Shown here: positions 16,968-26,171 of the stretch, one piece after another
Numbering within the stretch: position 1 is the first letter of the stretch
Layout: each line of letters begins with the position of its first letter
NCBI RefSeq assembly: GCF_001040945.1
Contig: NZ_CP011930.1
Coordinates: forward strand, 2,271,704-2,335,703
DNA length: 64,000 bases
Reading direction: 5' to 3'
Source of the DNA: Herbaspirillum seropedicae
Lineage (GTDB): Bacteria; Pseudomonadota; Gammaproteobacteria; Burkholderiales; Burkholderiaceae_D
Made by a program: the position numbers and the translations under genes
The notes under the pieces: model-generated
What the model was told of the DNA's origin: nothing
Seen by the model: only the letters and a program-made list of their open reading frames with translations
Databases searched by the model: none

Positions 16968-18143
16968 ATGGCCGAAGACAGCGACATGGAGCGGACAGAA
17001 CCCGCCACGGGCAAACGCATAGAGCGTGCCCGTGAGCAGGGTGATGTGCCGCGTTCGCGCGAACTGGCCACCTGTCTGGTGCTGCTGGTCGGCGGCAGTT
17101 GCGTCTGGATGTTCAGCGGCCCGGTGGTGACCAGCCTGGACCGCATCATGGTCGCCATGATGAGCCTGGAGCGGGCGGCCATCTATGACCCGGTGGTGCT
17201 GATGAACCTGATCAGCGCGCGCTGTCTGGATGTGGCCATCGCGGTCATTCCGCTGGCCTTCCTGATGACCCTGGCGGCCATGGCCGCGCCGCTGACGCTG
17301 GGCGGCTGGCTGTTCAACGTCAGTTCGCTGGCGCCCAAGTTCAGCAAGCTCAATCCGATCAGCGGATTTGCCAACATGTTTTCGGTCAATTCCCTGGTCG
17401 AGCTGGGCAAGGCCGTCCTCAAGACCCTGCTGGTGGGGACGGTGGCCTGGGTGACCATCCGCAGCCAGCTCGATGCGGTCATGGGACTGGGGGTGGAGTC
17501 GCTCAAGACGGCGGGCGCCCACGCGGCGCAATTGCTCTGGATCAGCTTCATCACCATGGTCAGCGCGCTGATCTTCATTGCCGTGCTGGATGTGCCTTAC
17601 CAGCTCTGGAATTACGGCCGCAAGCTGCGCATGACGCGCGAAGAGGTCAAGCAGGAACACAAGGAATCCGAAGGTGACCCCCACATCAAGGGCAAGATCC
17701 GCGCGATGCAGCGCGCCATGGCCCGCCGCCGCATGATGGCCGAGGTGCCGACCGCCGATGTGGTGGTGACCAACCCGACCCACTATGCGGTCGCGCTGAA
17801 GTACAGCGAAGGCAAGATGGGCGCGCCCAAGGTGGTGGCCAAGGGCAGTGACGAGATCGCTGCCAAGATCCGCGAGCTGGCCCGCGAACATCGCGTGCCG
17901 CTGCTGGAAGCACCACCGCTGGCGCGCGCCCTGCATACCCATACCGAGATCGGCGACGAGATTCCCGAGGCCCTTTATACCGCCGTGGCCGAGGTGCTGG
18001 CCTATGTGTTCCAGCTGCGCACCTACGGCCAGTTCGGCGGTACGCGTCCGGTCGAACCGACCGGGCTGGAAGTGCCCAAGGAACTCGACCCGCTCACCGC
18101 GCCCAAGAAACCGCGCGGCTCACAGCGTAGAACCAGGCAGTAA
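16968..18143 (+). CDS. flhB: Flagellar export gate protein FlhB
   Basis: An inner-membrane component of the flagellar type III export gate that switches substrate class from hook to filament after self-cleavage. It is 391 residues: four membrane segments in the N-terminal 220, then a cytoplasmic domain with the autocleavage motif NPTH at residues 269-272, the canonical position. I use ATG 16968 with AGGGGG upstream; an in-frame GTG lies three codons before. It heads flhB-flhA-flhF-flhG-fliA. Confidence 0.96.
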   Translation: MAEDSDMERTEPATGKRIERAREQGDVPRSRELATCLVLLVGGSCVWMFSGPVVTSLDRIMVAMMSLERAAIYDPVVLMNLISARCLDVAIAVIPLAFLMTLAAMAAPLTLGGWLFNVSSLAPKFSKLNPISGFANMFSVNSLVELGKAVLKTLLVGTVAWVTIRSQLDAVMGLGVESLKTAGAHAAQLLWISFITMVSALIFIAVLDVPYQLWNYGRKLRMTREEVKQEHKESEGDPHIKGKIRAMQRAMARRRMMAEVPTADVVVTNPTHYAVALKYSEGKMGAPKVVAKGSDEIAAKIRELAREHRVPLLEAPPLARALHTHTEIGDEIPEALYTAVAEVLAYVFQLRTYGQFGGTRPVEPTGLEVPKELDPLTAPKKPRGSQRRTRQ

Positions 18144-18145
18144 CG

Positions 18146-20263
18146 ATGGCAACCAAACTCAATACCATGAAAATCCCGGCCTGGGTGCCGGTCAAGAACG
18201 CCAGGGCCATGGCGGCCCCCATCCTCATCGTCATGATGCTGGCGATGATGGTGCTGCCGCTGCCAGCCTTCATGCTGGACTTGCTGTTCAGCTTCAACAT
18301 CTCGCTGTCGGTGATCGTGCTGATGACGGCGCTCTATACCGTCAAGCCGCTGGACTTCATCGCCTTCCCGGCGGTGCTGCTGGTCTCGACCATGTTGCGC
18401 CTGTCGCTCAACGTGGCCTCCACCCGTGTCGTGCTGACCGAAGGCCATACCGGCCCGGACGCCGCCGGCAAGGTGATCGAGGCCTTCGGTCACTTCCTCA
18501 TTGGCGGCAACTACACGGTTGGTATCGTGGTGTTCGTGATCCTGACCATCATCAACTTCATGGTCGTGACCAAGGGTGCTGGCCGTATCGCCGAAGTGGG
18601 CGCGCGCTTCACCCTGGACGCCATGCCCGGCAAGCAGATGGCCATCGACGCCGACCTCAACGCCGGCTTGATCGGTGAGCCCGAAGCCCGCGCCCGCCGC
18701 AAGGAAGTGGCGCAGGAATCCGAGTTCTACGGCGCCATGGACGGTGCCTCCAAGTATGTGCGCGGCGACGCCGTGGCCGGCATCATCGTCACCGTCGTCA
18801 ACATCGTCGGCGGCCTGGTGGTGGGCATGGTGCAGCACGATCTGGCCTTCGACGCCGCCCTGAAGAACTACACCTTGCTGGCCATCGGTGACGGCCTGGT
18901 GGCGCAGATTCCCTCGCTGATCATTTCCACCGCCGCCGGTGTGGTGGTCTCGCGTGTGGCCAACGACCAGGACGTGGGCGGCCAGCTGATCAATCAGCTC
19001 TTCGCCAAGCCGGAAGTGCTCTACATTACCGCTGTCATCATCGGCGGCATGGGCCTGATCCCTGGCATGCCGCACATTGCCTTCATCCTGCTGGCCGCCG
19101 CCATGGGCGGTGGCGCCTACGCCATCAGCAAGCGCGTCGAAAAGGCCAAGACCGAGGCCGCTGCCAGCCAGGCGCAGGCCGCCGCGGGCGGTGGCGCGGC
19201 CGCGGCGCCGCAGGAAAGCGAAGAGGCCACCTGGAACGACGTCATGCCGGTCGATACCCTCGGCCTGGAAGTGGGTTATCGTCTCATCCCGCTGGTGGAC
19301 AAGGGGCAGGGCGGCGAGTTGCTCAAGCGCATCAAGGGCATCCGCAAGAAATTCGCCCAGGAAGTGGGCTTCCTCTCGCCGCCCATCCATATCCGCGACA
19401 ATCTGGAATTGAAACCCTCGGCCTATCGCATTACTCTGAAGGGAGTGGAAGTCGGCAACGGCGAGGCCCATGCTGGTCAGTACCTGGCCATCAATCCCGG
19501 CATGGTGACCGGTCCCTTGCCGGGCATGATGACCACCGACCCGGCCTTCGGGCTGCCGGCGGTATGGATCGACAATGGTCTGCGCGAGCAAGCCTCTACC
19601 ATGGGCTATACCGTGGTCGATGCCGGCACCGTGGTGGCCACGCACCTGAACCACCTGATCACCACCCATGCAGCAGAGCTGCTGGGACGCCAGGAGGTGC
19701 AGAGCCTGCTGGACCACCTGGCCAAGGATGCGCCCAAGCTGGTCGAGGACCTGGTGCCCAAGATGCTGCCGCTGGGCAGCCTGCAGAAGGTGTTGCAGAA
19801 CCTGCTCATCGAAGGCGTGCATATCCGCGATATGCGCACCATCATCGAGACCCTGGCCGAGCACGCTGCGCGCATCCAGGATCCGACCGACCTTACCGCG
19901 ATCGTGCGTATCGCGCTGGGCCGGGCGATCGTGCAGCAGATGTTCCCGGGCGAAAGCGAGTTGCCGGTCATGGCGCTCGATTCCAAGCTGGAGCGCCTGC
20001 TCATGCAAGCCCTGCAGGCCAGCGGCGAGTCCGGCGGCATCGAGCCGGGCCTGGCCGATTCGCTGGTGCAGCATACCGAGATCGCGGCGCAGCGCCAGGA
20101 ACAGATGGGGTATTCGCCGGTGCTGTTGGTGGGCGCGCCCTTGCGTACGCTGCTGGCGCGCTTCTTGCGCCGGGCCATGCCACAGTTGCGCGTGCTGTCG
20201 CACGCTGAAGTACCCGAGTCGAAAACGATTAAAGTTACCAGCCTAGTTGGAGGGCAAGCATGA
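18146..20263 (+). CDS. flhA: Flagellar export gate protein FlhA
   Basis: The largest export-gate protein, 705 residues. The N-terminal half has about eight membrane segments and the conserved RLSLNVASTRVVL region linked to the proton path. The C-terminal half is a cytoplasmic domain that docks chaperone-substrate pairs. It starts two bases after the flhB stop and overlaps flhF by ATGA, so the three are tightly coupled. Confidence 0.97.
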   Translation: MATKLNTMKIPAWVPVKNARAMAAPILIVMMLAMMVLPLPAFMLDLLFSFNISLSVIVLMTALYTVKPLDFIAFPAVLLVSTMLRLSLNVASTRVVLTEGHTGPDAAGKVIEAFGHFLIGGNYTVGIVVFVILTIINFMVVTKGAGRIAEVGARFTLDAMPGKQMAIDADLNAGLIGEPEARARRKEVAQESEFYGAMDGASKYVRGDAVAGIIVTVVNIVGGLVVGMVQHDLAFDAALKNYTLLAIGDGLVAQIPSLIISTAAGVVVSRVANDQDVGGQLINQLFAKPEVLYITAVIIGGMGLIPGMPHIAFILLAAAMGGGAYAISKRVEKAKTEAAASQAQAAAGGGAAAAPQESEEATWNDVMPVDTLGLEVGYRLIPLVDKGQGGELLKRIKGIRKKFAQEVGFLSPPIHIRDNLELKPSAYRITLKGVEVGNGEAHAGQYLAINPGMVTGPLPGMMTTDPAFGLPAVWIDNGLREQASTMGYTVVDAGTVVATHLNHLITTHAAELLGRQEVQSLLDHLAKDAPKLVEDLVPKMLPLGSLQKVLQNLLIEGVHIRDMRTIIETLAEHAARIQDPTDLTAIVRIALGRAIVQQMFPGESELPVMALDSKLERLLMQALQASGESGGIEPGLADSLVQHTEIAAQRQEQMGYSPVLLVGAPLRTLLARFLRRAMPQLRVLSHAEVPESKTIKVTSLVGGQA

Positions 20264-21744
20264 ACGTCAAGAAATTTATCGCCAATTCTTCTCGCGAGGC
20301 CTGGCGCCAGGTCCGCGAGGCGCTTGGGCCGGATGCCGTCATTCTCTCCAACCGCAATATTCCTGACGGGGTGGAAATCCTGGCCATGGCCAATGAGGAC
20401 ATGACCACCCTGGTCGCGCCCACCGGTGCGCGCGACCCGTCCGGTCGTCCGCAGGCGGCCTCGCTGCAGCAGCAGTCGGGCTTGCCGCCGGCACAGCAGC
20501 CGCGCCGTCCGGCCTTGTTGTCGTCGCCGCCGGCGCAAGCCCGCCCGGCGCGGGAAGGCGCTCCCTTGCTGGACCAGCCGGGCAGCGAACGCAGCCAGGC
20601 ACGCGCCGAGGCCGCCCCGGCAGCCGATGCCCGCGTCTGGCGCAGCCGCACCCGTGATAGCGGCAACGCTCAGCGTCGCGCCGCCGCACCAGCAGGCGCC
20701 CCGCAGGGGCAAGAACAGGAGCAGGACCGTCCGCGTTCGGCCCTGCCTGAATTCGATGGCAAGGACTATGACGAGATCCTCTCCGAGGTCATGAGCGAGA
20801 TCCGTTCCATGCGCGGCGTGCTGGAAACCCAGCTGGCCGAGATATCCTGGGGTGGCACGCAAAAGCGTGAGCCGCTCAAGGGCATCGTCCTGAAGGAAAT
20901 GCTGGCAGCCGGTTTCTCGGCAAGCCTGTCGCGTCTGATCACGGAAAACCTGCCGGCCAATTCCAAGTCCCAGGACATCATGTTCTGGGTCAAGTCGGTC
21001 CTGGCGCGCAACCTCAACACCCTGGCCAACGAAAACGAATTGCTGGAGAACGGCGGCGTCTTCGCCATGGTCGGCCCCACCGGTGTAGGCAAGACCACCA
21101 CCACCGCCAAGCTGGCAGCGCGCTGCGTGATGCGCCACGGCTCCGGCAAGCTGGCCCTGATCACCACCGACGGCTACCGTATCGGCGGCTACGAACAGCT
21201 GCGCATCTACGGCAAGATCCTGGGCGTGATGGTGCACTCGGTCAAGGATGAGACCGACCTGCGCATTGCGCTGGAAGAACTCAAGGGCAAGCACACCGTA
21301 TTGATCGACACCGCTGGCGTGGGCCAGCGCGACCAGATGGTGGCCGAGCAGGACGCCATGCTCACTGGCGCCGGCGTGGACATCAAGCGCCTGCTGTGCC
21401 TGAACGCCACCGCCACCGGCGGCACCTTGAACGAAGTGGTGCACGCCTATTCCAGCTCGGGCCTGGCTGGCTGCATCATCACCAAGCTCGACGAAGCTGC
21501 CACCATCGGCAATGTGCTGGACGTGGTGATCCGTCACAAGCTCAACCTGCACTATGTGGCCAACGGCCAGCGCGTGCCTGAAGACCTGCATGTGGCCAAC
21601 AAGCTCTACCTGGCCGACCGCGCCTTCAAGCAAAAGCGCGAGACCGCGCCCTTCGAATTCCAGGAGGGTGAGTTACCCGGCGTGATCGGTCCCACCGCCA
21701 TGTCGATGAATGACAAAGGTCTGCGCGAGGTGAGCTTTGGCTAG
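20260..21744 (+). CDS. flhF: Flagellar SRP-type GTPase FlhF
   Basis: A GTPase of the signal-recognition-particle family that sets the position and number of flagella, mainly in polar flagellates. It is 494 residues: an N-terminal region, a long Pro/Arg/Gln-rich low-complexity B domain (about 65-165), and the NG domain with P-loop GPTGVGKTTTTAKLA (about 271-285), DTAGVGQRD and TKLDEA. Overlaps flhA (ATGA) and flhG. Its presence suggests polar or spatially controlled flagella. Confidence 0.95.
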   Translation: MNVKKFIANSSREAWRQVREALGPDAVILSNRNIPDGVEILAMANEDMTTLVAPTGARDPSGRPQAASLQQQSGLPPAQQPRRPALLSSPPAQARPAREGAPLLDQPGSERSQARAEAAPAADARVWRSRTRDSGNAQRRAAAPAGAPQGQEQEQDRPRSALPEFDGKDYDEILSEVMSEIRSMRGVLETQLAEISWGGTQKREPLKGIVLKEMLAAGFSASLSRLITENLPANSKSQDIMFWVKSVLARNLNTLANENELLENGGVFAMVGPTGVGKTTTTAKLAARCVMRHGSGKLALITTDGYRIGGYEQLRIYGKILGVMVHSVKDETDLRIALEELKGKHTVLIDTAGVGQRDQMVAEQDAMLTGAGVDIKRLLCLNATATGGTLNEVVHAYSSSGLAGCIITKLDEAATIGNVLDVVIRHKLNLHYVANGQRVPEDLHVANKLYLADRAFKQKRETAPFEFQEGELPGVIGPTAMSMNDKGLREVSFG

Positions 21745-22579
21745 TTACGATGGCGACCAGGCCGCTGGACTGCGCCGGATGCTGGAGCGTCCGGTCCCCA
21801 GGCTGTTTACCTTCTTTTCCGTGCTAGCGGAAGAAGACAAGAGCGCCATGCTCATCAATCTGGCGGCTTCGCTGGCGCAGGCCAAGCACAGCGTGCTGGT
21901 CATCGATGGCGACGTGGCCACCACCGGGCTGCTTACCCGCATCGGCCTGCGCCATGACGTGGCCACGCTGCAGGAGGTGGCGCGCATGGAGCGCGCACCA
22001 CGCGAAGCGACCCGCATGTTGCCGGAAGGTTTTTCGATGGCGCGCATTGCGCGACGCAGCGTGCCCTCTGCCAGTGACCCGCAGGCCGGCCAACTGGCGG
22101 AGATCTTCGATAGCCTCATCGAGCAGGCCGAGATCACCCTGGTCAATGGCGTGCTGTCGGCGGACCAGTCGCTGCCGGTGCCGACCATGGAGATGGGAGA
22201 GATCGTGATCCAGGTCTCGACCACGGCGTCCTCGATCAAGGCTGCCTATGTGCTGCTCAAGAGCCTGAGCGACCGCATCGGTCGTCGCCCGTTCAGCCTC
22301 ATCGTCAATGATGCGACCGAAGCCGAGGCGCGCACCGTCTACGCCAACATGGCGCAGGCGGCCAGCCGCTACCTGGCGGCGCAGCTCAATTACCTGGGCG
22401 CCATCCCGGCCGACGACCATATCCGTCGCGCCACCGGGCAGGGGCGTGCGGTGATGGATGTGTTTCCGTTCGCGACGGCGGCGCTGGCTTTCCAGCGCCT
22501 GTCCAAGAAATTCACCGCGGCCGAATCGGCGCGCAGCACTTACGGGATGGCGACCGACGGTGCGAGTCTGGGAGTGTGA
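21737..22579 (+). CDS. flhG: FlhG-like (FleN/YlxH) protein with degenerate ATPase site
   Basis: FlhG is a MinD-type ATPase that limits flagellar number and activates FlhF. This 280-residue copy keeps the FlhF-activating motif DQAxxLR at residues 7-13 (DQAAGLR) and the fold signature VLVIDGD at 53-59, but the deviant Walker A expected at about 28-38 (GKGGVGKT) is replaced by VLAEEDKSAM, with no conserved glycines or lysine pair. It probably does not bind ATP normally. The start is an unusual TTG (21737), supported by the ribosome site GAGGTGA and by the DQA motif directly downstream. It overlaps flhF. Confidence 0.85.
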   Translation: MASYDGDQAAGLRRMLERPVPRLFTFFSVLAEEDKSAMLINLAASLAQAKHSVLVIDGDVATTGLLTRIGLRHDVATLQEVARMERAPREATRMLPEGFSMARIARRSVPSASDPQAGQLAEIFDSLIEQAEITLVNGVLSADQSLPVPTMEMGEIVIQVSTTASSIKAAYVLLKSLSDRIGRRPFSLIVNDATEAEARTVYANMAQAASRYLAAQLNYLGAIPADDHIRRATGQGRAVMDVFPFATAALAFQRLSKKFTAAESARSTYGMATDGASLGV

Positions 22580-22584
22580 CGTGC

Positions 22585-23319
22585 ATGTATAACGTCAAGG
22601 GAAAAAAAGGCAAGAACGATTTGCTGGAGCAGCATGCGCCGCTGGTGAAGAAGCTGGCGCATCAGCTCAAGGCAAAGTTGCCTCCCAGCGTGGAGGTGGA
22701 CGACCTCATCCAGGCCGGCATGATGGGCCTGCTCGACGCCGTCAACCGCTACGAGGAAACCCATGGCGCGCAGTTCGAGACCTATGCCGTGCAACGTATC
22801 CGCGGCGCCATGCTCGATGAGCTGCGCAGCAGCGACTGGCTGCCGCGCAGCATCCGCCAGAACGCCCGCAAGGTCGAAGAAGCCATGCAGACGCTGCTGC
22901 AGCAACTGGGCCGGCAGCCGAAGGAAGCCGAACTGGCGCAGCACATGCAGATCAGCCTGGAGGACTACCAGTCCCTGCTGAGTGAGTGTGGCGGCCATCA
23001 GTTGATCTACTACGAAGATTTCCATGACGACGATGGCGGCCACGAGCACTTCCTGGACCGTCACCAGACCTCGGACTCCGACGATCCTCTACAGAACCTG
23101 ATCAATGGCGGCTTCCGCGAAGCAGTGGTGGATTCGATCAAGGCGCTGCCCGAGCGCGAGCAGATCCTGATGGCGCTGTATTACGAGCAGGAGATGAATC
23201 TCAAGGAAATCGGCGCCGTCATGGGCGTGTCCGAGTCGCGCGTCTGCCAGCTGCACAGCCAGGCCATTTCGCGCATGCGCTCCTATCTGCGCGAGCATTC
23301 CTGGAGCGGCGTGGCCTGA
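22585..23319 (+). CDS. fliA: RNA polymerase sigma28 factor FliA
   Basis: Directs RNA polymerase to late flagellar promoters. It has 244 residues with regions 2 (PPSVEVDDLIQAGMMGLLDA), 3 and 4 (EQEMNLKEIGAVMGVSESRV, the -35 helix-turn-helix). ATG 22585 has GGAG ten bases before; the GTG at 22576 is too close to that site. Its inhibitor FlgM is encoded convergently 0.6 kb away. Sites matching its consensus precede flgM, flgK and fliC. Confidence 0.96.
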   Translation: MYNVKGKKGKNDLLEQHAPLVKKLAHQLKAKLPPSVEVDDLIQAGMMGLLDAVNRYEETHGAQFETYAVQRIRGAMLDELRSSDWLPRSIRQNARKVEEAMQTLLQQLGRQPKEAELAQHMQISLEDYQSLLSECGGHQLIYYEDFHDDDGGHEHFLDRHQTSDSDDPLQNLINGGFREAVVDSIKALPEREQILMALYYEQEMNLKEIGAVMGVSESRVCQLHSQAISRMRSYLREHSWSGVA

Positions 23320-23343
23320 TCCCATCGGCGGCCCTCCAGCATG

Positions 23344-23384
23344 AAAAAAGCCCGGCAATTTGCATTGCCGGGCTTTTGCTTTTC
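23344..23384. terminator. Bidirectional terminator between fliA and flgN
   Basis: AAAGCCCGGCAAT and ATTGCCGGGCTTT pair around TTGC, flanked by an A6 run and a T-rich run. It serves the convergent fliA and flgMN operons. Confidence 0.93.
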
Positions 23385-23408
23385 TGCTGAGGCAGGGAAG
23401 GGGGGGGC

Positions 23409-23867
23409 TTACACTACACCCAGCCTGCGGCCAGAGGCGCTGATACTGTTCTGGCCATCGGGGCCATAGAAATTGCCGGCGCCGGTCTTGCCTTGCAGGA
23501 TGGTCAGGGCGCTCTGGTTGAGCGAGATCTTCTTGCCGATCAGCAGGCCGTTGACGCGGTTCAGTTCCTTGGCGTCCTGCGCCAGTTCGAACAGGGCGGC
23601 CCAGTGCTCACGGTCAGTCTCGCTGCCGTGCTCATTCATCCATTTCTGCATGCCGGCTTCGTCTTCGCTGTAGCCCAGCTGGCCCAGGAGAGCGTGGCGG
23701 TTGCCGGCCAGGGTGGCCATGTCGGCGACGATGGTGGCTTTTTCGGAGATCACCTCGGTTAGGCCTTCCGGCGTGGCGTCGGCCAGCAGCGCCTGTTCCT
23801 GGCGCAGTTTTTCGACCAGGCGCGACAAGGCCGCTTGTTCCTGTTGCAGTTGGCTAGCCGGGTTCAT
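23409..23867 (-). CDS. flgN: Flagellar export chaperone FlgN
   Basis: A 152-residue, mostly helical cytoplasmic chaperone for the hook-filament junction proteins FlgK and FlgL. The sequence shows amphipathic helices (QEQAALSRLVEKLRQEQALL) and the family region with LGY and W. Read from the ATG of MNPASQ with AGGA upstream. It is co-transcribed after flgM, whose sigma28 promoter would drive it late, at the time its clients are needed. Confidence 0.88.
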   Translation of the reverse strand: MNPASQLQQEQAALSRLVEKLRQEQALLADATPEGLTEVISEKATIVADMATLAGNRHALLGQLGYSEDEAGMQKWMNEHGSETDREHWAALFELAQDAKELNRVNGLLIGKKISLNQSALTILQGKTGAGNFYGPDGQNSISASGRRLGVV

Positions 23868-23891
23868 GCAGATCAATCCTGTACTGGGGGA

Positions 23892-24209
23892 TCAGGCGCG
23901 ACGGGCGTTGATCAGGGTCTTGACGGTGTCGATGAGGCCGTTGGCCACCTTGTCGGCGTCGATCTGGAAGGTGCCATTGGCGATGGCGGCCTTGATCTCG
24001 GCGACTTTCTTGGCATCGAAGCTGCCGCTGCTGCTGCTGACCTTGGTTTCCAGCGACTGGTAGGTCGCCGACAAGCGCACGCTGTCGGAAGCGGCAGAAC
24101 TGGCGGCGTTGTTGCCGGCAGTCGCGCCCGCCTGGGCGTTGTTGCGAGGCTGGGCCTGGGTCTGCTCAGTGTTGAGCGCGGCGGATTTGAGGGCGTCGTT
24201 AACGTTCAC
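23892..24209 (-). CDS. flgM: Anti-sigma28 factor FlgM
   Basis: Binds and blocks FliA until the hook is finished and FlgM is exported. It is 105 residues: a disordered Ala/Asn/Gln-rich N-terminus and the sigma-binding C-terminus (FDAKKVAEIKAAIANGTFQI, then a segment beginning ADKVANGLI). The start is GTG 24209, preceded by AAGGAA and by a strong sigma28 site 52 bases upstream. It lies between flgA and flgN. Confidence 0.92.
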   Translation of the reverse strand: MNVNDALKSAALNTEQTQAQPRNNAQAGATAGNNAASSAASDSVRLSATYQSLETKVSSSSGSFDAKKVAEIKAAIANGTFQIDADKVANGLIDTVKTLINARRA

Positions 24210-24260
24210 GGCAGTATTCCTTGTAGGGTGGGGGCGCTTTGCACCCGCCTGTCGCATTGA

Positions 24261-24287
24261 TTATCGACCATTTCCGCGCAAACTTTA
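24261..24287 (-). promoter_or_regulatory. Sigma28 promoter of flgMN
   Basis: On the minus strand: TAAAGTTT (24280-24287, perfect) - 11 bases - GTCGATAA (24261-24268, seven of eight). This is nearly the enterobacterial consensus TAAAGTTT-N11-GCCGATAA and it faces flgM. Confidence 0.9.
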
Positions 24288-24373
24288 ACAGCCAGCGCAT
24301 CTAATTGAGGGGTGTGAAGGATATTTCTTCACATTCTCTCATATGACGAGACCCGAGGAGGAATTGCCCTGTA

Positions 24374-25111
24374 TCAATAGTTGATTTCCAGAATCCCGCC
24401 GGCCTTGGCAATCCCGCTGACCACCTGGCCTGCAGCGGTGCGCGCCTGCGTCATCTGGCCCTCGTTGGCATTGGACAGCGCGCGCGCTTCGGTGGAAATC
24501 TGGAAGCCGGGGCCATTGGAGACCACGCGCACTGACTGGCCCTGCTGTACCACCCGCTGGTTGCGGATGGCGTCCATACGCAGGGGCGTGCCGGCGCGCA
24601 GGGACATGCCGGCCACACGGCCGATGACCTGCGATTCTTCGGTGATCACGCCGGCTGGCAGGGCCGACATGTCGCCGCGCACCCGGCTGATGTCGCTGGC
24701 GCTGATGGTCTGGCCCTGGGCCAGCGGCACGGCGGCGATCAGGTAGTCCGAGATCACCTGGACATTGGCGCGCACGTAGATGGTCCACGGAGCAGGGGCG
24801 ACGCACTTCACGCCCACCGAGGTGCGGCCCCACAGGCGCGCGCCATTCGGCATGAAGGCCTGGGGATCCAGGCAGGCCGGCAACATCATGCGCTGGTCGA
24901 TGGGGTCGGTCTGGATGGTGATGCTGCCCGGCAGTCCGGCGGTCTGGGCCTTGAGGAATTGCTCGGCCGTCTGTTGCACGATCTGCAAGTCCTGGCGTTG
25001 CGGGGCAGTGGGATCGTTTTGCGCCGAGGCGGGGGACAAGGCCAGCAGTCCGCCAGCCAGCAAGGCCAAGGCGGCGCAGGCGTGACGCAATACGCGGAGA
25101 GGGTGTTTCAT
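24374..25111 (-). CDS. flgA: Flagellar P-ring assembly chaperone FlgA
   Basis: A periplasmic chaperone for P-ring assembly of FlgI. It has 245 residues with a signal peptide (VLRHACAALALLAGGLLALS, cleaved near ASA-Q) and a C-terminal SAF domain (VVPLAQGQTISASDIS region, ending AGGILEINY). ATG 25111 gives a normal signal; an upstream ATG at 25138 is also possible. Divergent from flgB across about 210 bases. Confidence 0.92.
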   Translation of the reverse strand: MKHPLRVLRHACAALALLAGGLLALSPASAQNDPTAPQRQDLQIVQQTAEQFLKAQTAGLPGSITIQTDPIDQRMMLPACLDPQAFMPNGARLWGRTSVGVKCVAPAPWTIYVRANVQVISDYLIAAVPLAQGQTISASDISRVRGDMSALPAGVITEESQVIGRVAGMSLRAGTPLRMDAIRNQRVVQQGQSVRVVSNGPGFQISTEARALSNANEGQMTQARTAAGQVVSGIAKAGGILEINY

Positions 25112-25321
25112 CTTGAGCAACTTGTCCCAAGGGGACATTGGCGAATCTTGGCAGCAATGTTACTTCGCGCGCGCGAGCTCAAAAGGGCAAACAGGGGAGG
25201 CTTTTCTCTCTTTATCGCCCCTTAGAGTCGCGGGTGGAAACGTATGATCAAGCCTACGTAATTCCATCATCGGCGTAGTGCGCGGACAGCGCGGGCGGCG
25301 CCGGGTTATCTGGAGGGCCTG

Positions 25322-25750
25322 ATGGTCTCTAAGCTAGACGATTTCTTCCGCTTCAATGAGATGGCGATGAACCTGCGCGCCCAGCGTCAGCAGGTGCTGG
25401 CGTCCAACATTGCCAATGCGGATACCCCCAACTACAAGGCGCGCGACGTCAATTTCGCCGATGCGCTCAAGAACGCCCTCGACAACAAGGCCACTGCCAT
25501 GCCGCCGCTGGAGCTGGCGCGCACTGCTGCGACCCATGTGCCCGGAACAGCGCCCGAGAATGGCCCGGGCAGCATCGGCGGCTCGCCCCTGCTGTATCGC
25601 ACCGTGACCCAGGGCAGCGTGGACGGTAATACCGTTGACCTGGATGTGGAACGCAATGAATTCGTCGACAACGGCCTTCGCTACGAAGCCGGCGTCACTG
25701 CTGTGAACGGCCAGATCAAGGCCATGCTCAACGCCATCCAACCGGGCTGA
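25322..25750 (+). CDS. flgB: Flagellar proximal rod protein FlgB
   Basis: A rod protein secreted through the export gate. It has 142 residues with the N-terminal rod motif ([20 protein letters not shown]) and the C-terminal coiled segment. First gene of flgBCDEFGHIJ(KL), preceded by TCTGGAGGGCCTG as a ribosome site. Confidence 0.95.
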   Translation: MVSKLDDFFRFNEMAMNLRAQRQQVLASNIANADTPNYKARDVNFADALKNALDNKATAMPPLELARTAATHVPGTAPENGPGSIGGSPLLYRTVTQGSVDGNTVDLDVERNEFVDNGLRYEAGVTAVNGQIKAMLNAIQPG

Positions 25751-25756
25751 TAAACC

Positions 25757-26161
25757 ATGTCTCTTTCCAATATCTTCAATGTCGCAGGGTCGGCCATGAG
25801 CGCGCAGTCGCAGCGTCTCAACGCCACTGCCAGCAACATCGCCAACGCCGACAGCGCCACCAGCCCTGACGGCACGCCCTACAAGGCCAAGCAGGTGGTG
25901 TTCCAGGCCATCCCGGTGGGCGGGGTCAAGGACAGCGGCGTCAAGGTGGCCGCGGTGGTGGAAGACCAGGCTCCTCCCAAGCTGGTCTACGACCCCAAGC
26001 ATCCCATGGCTGATGGCAACGGCTACGTCGCCATGCCCAACGTCAACCCGGTCGAGGAAATGGTCAACATGATCTCGGCCTCGCGCGCTTACCAGACCAA
26101 CGTGGAAACCATGAACACGGCCAAGGCCATGCTGGTCAAGACTCTTACTATCGGACAATAG
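25757..26161 (+). CDS. flgC: Flagellar proximal rod protein FlgC
   Basis: A 134-residue rod subunit with the N-terminal [13 protein letters not shown] motif and the C-terminal [20 protein letters not shown] helix typical of axial proteins. It begins six bases after flgB. Confidence 0.95.
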   Translation: MSLSNIFNVAGSAMSAQSQRLNATASNIANADSATSPDGTPYKAKQVVFQAIPVGGVKDSGVKVAAVVEDQAPPKLVYDPKHPMADGNGYVAMPNVNPVEEMVNMISASRAYQTNVETMNTAKAMLVKTLTIGQ

Positions 26162-26171
26162 GACCTGATCA

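Noticed and set aside
18023..20203. A 726-codon antisense frame opposite flhA
   Set aside because: Its His/Asp/Arg-rich composition is typical of a shadow of a coding gene; flhA is certain on the other strand.
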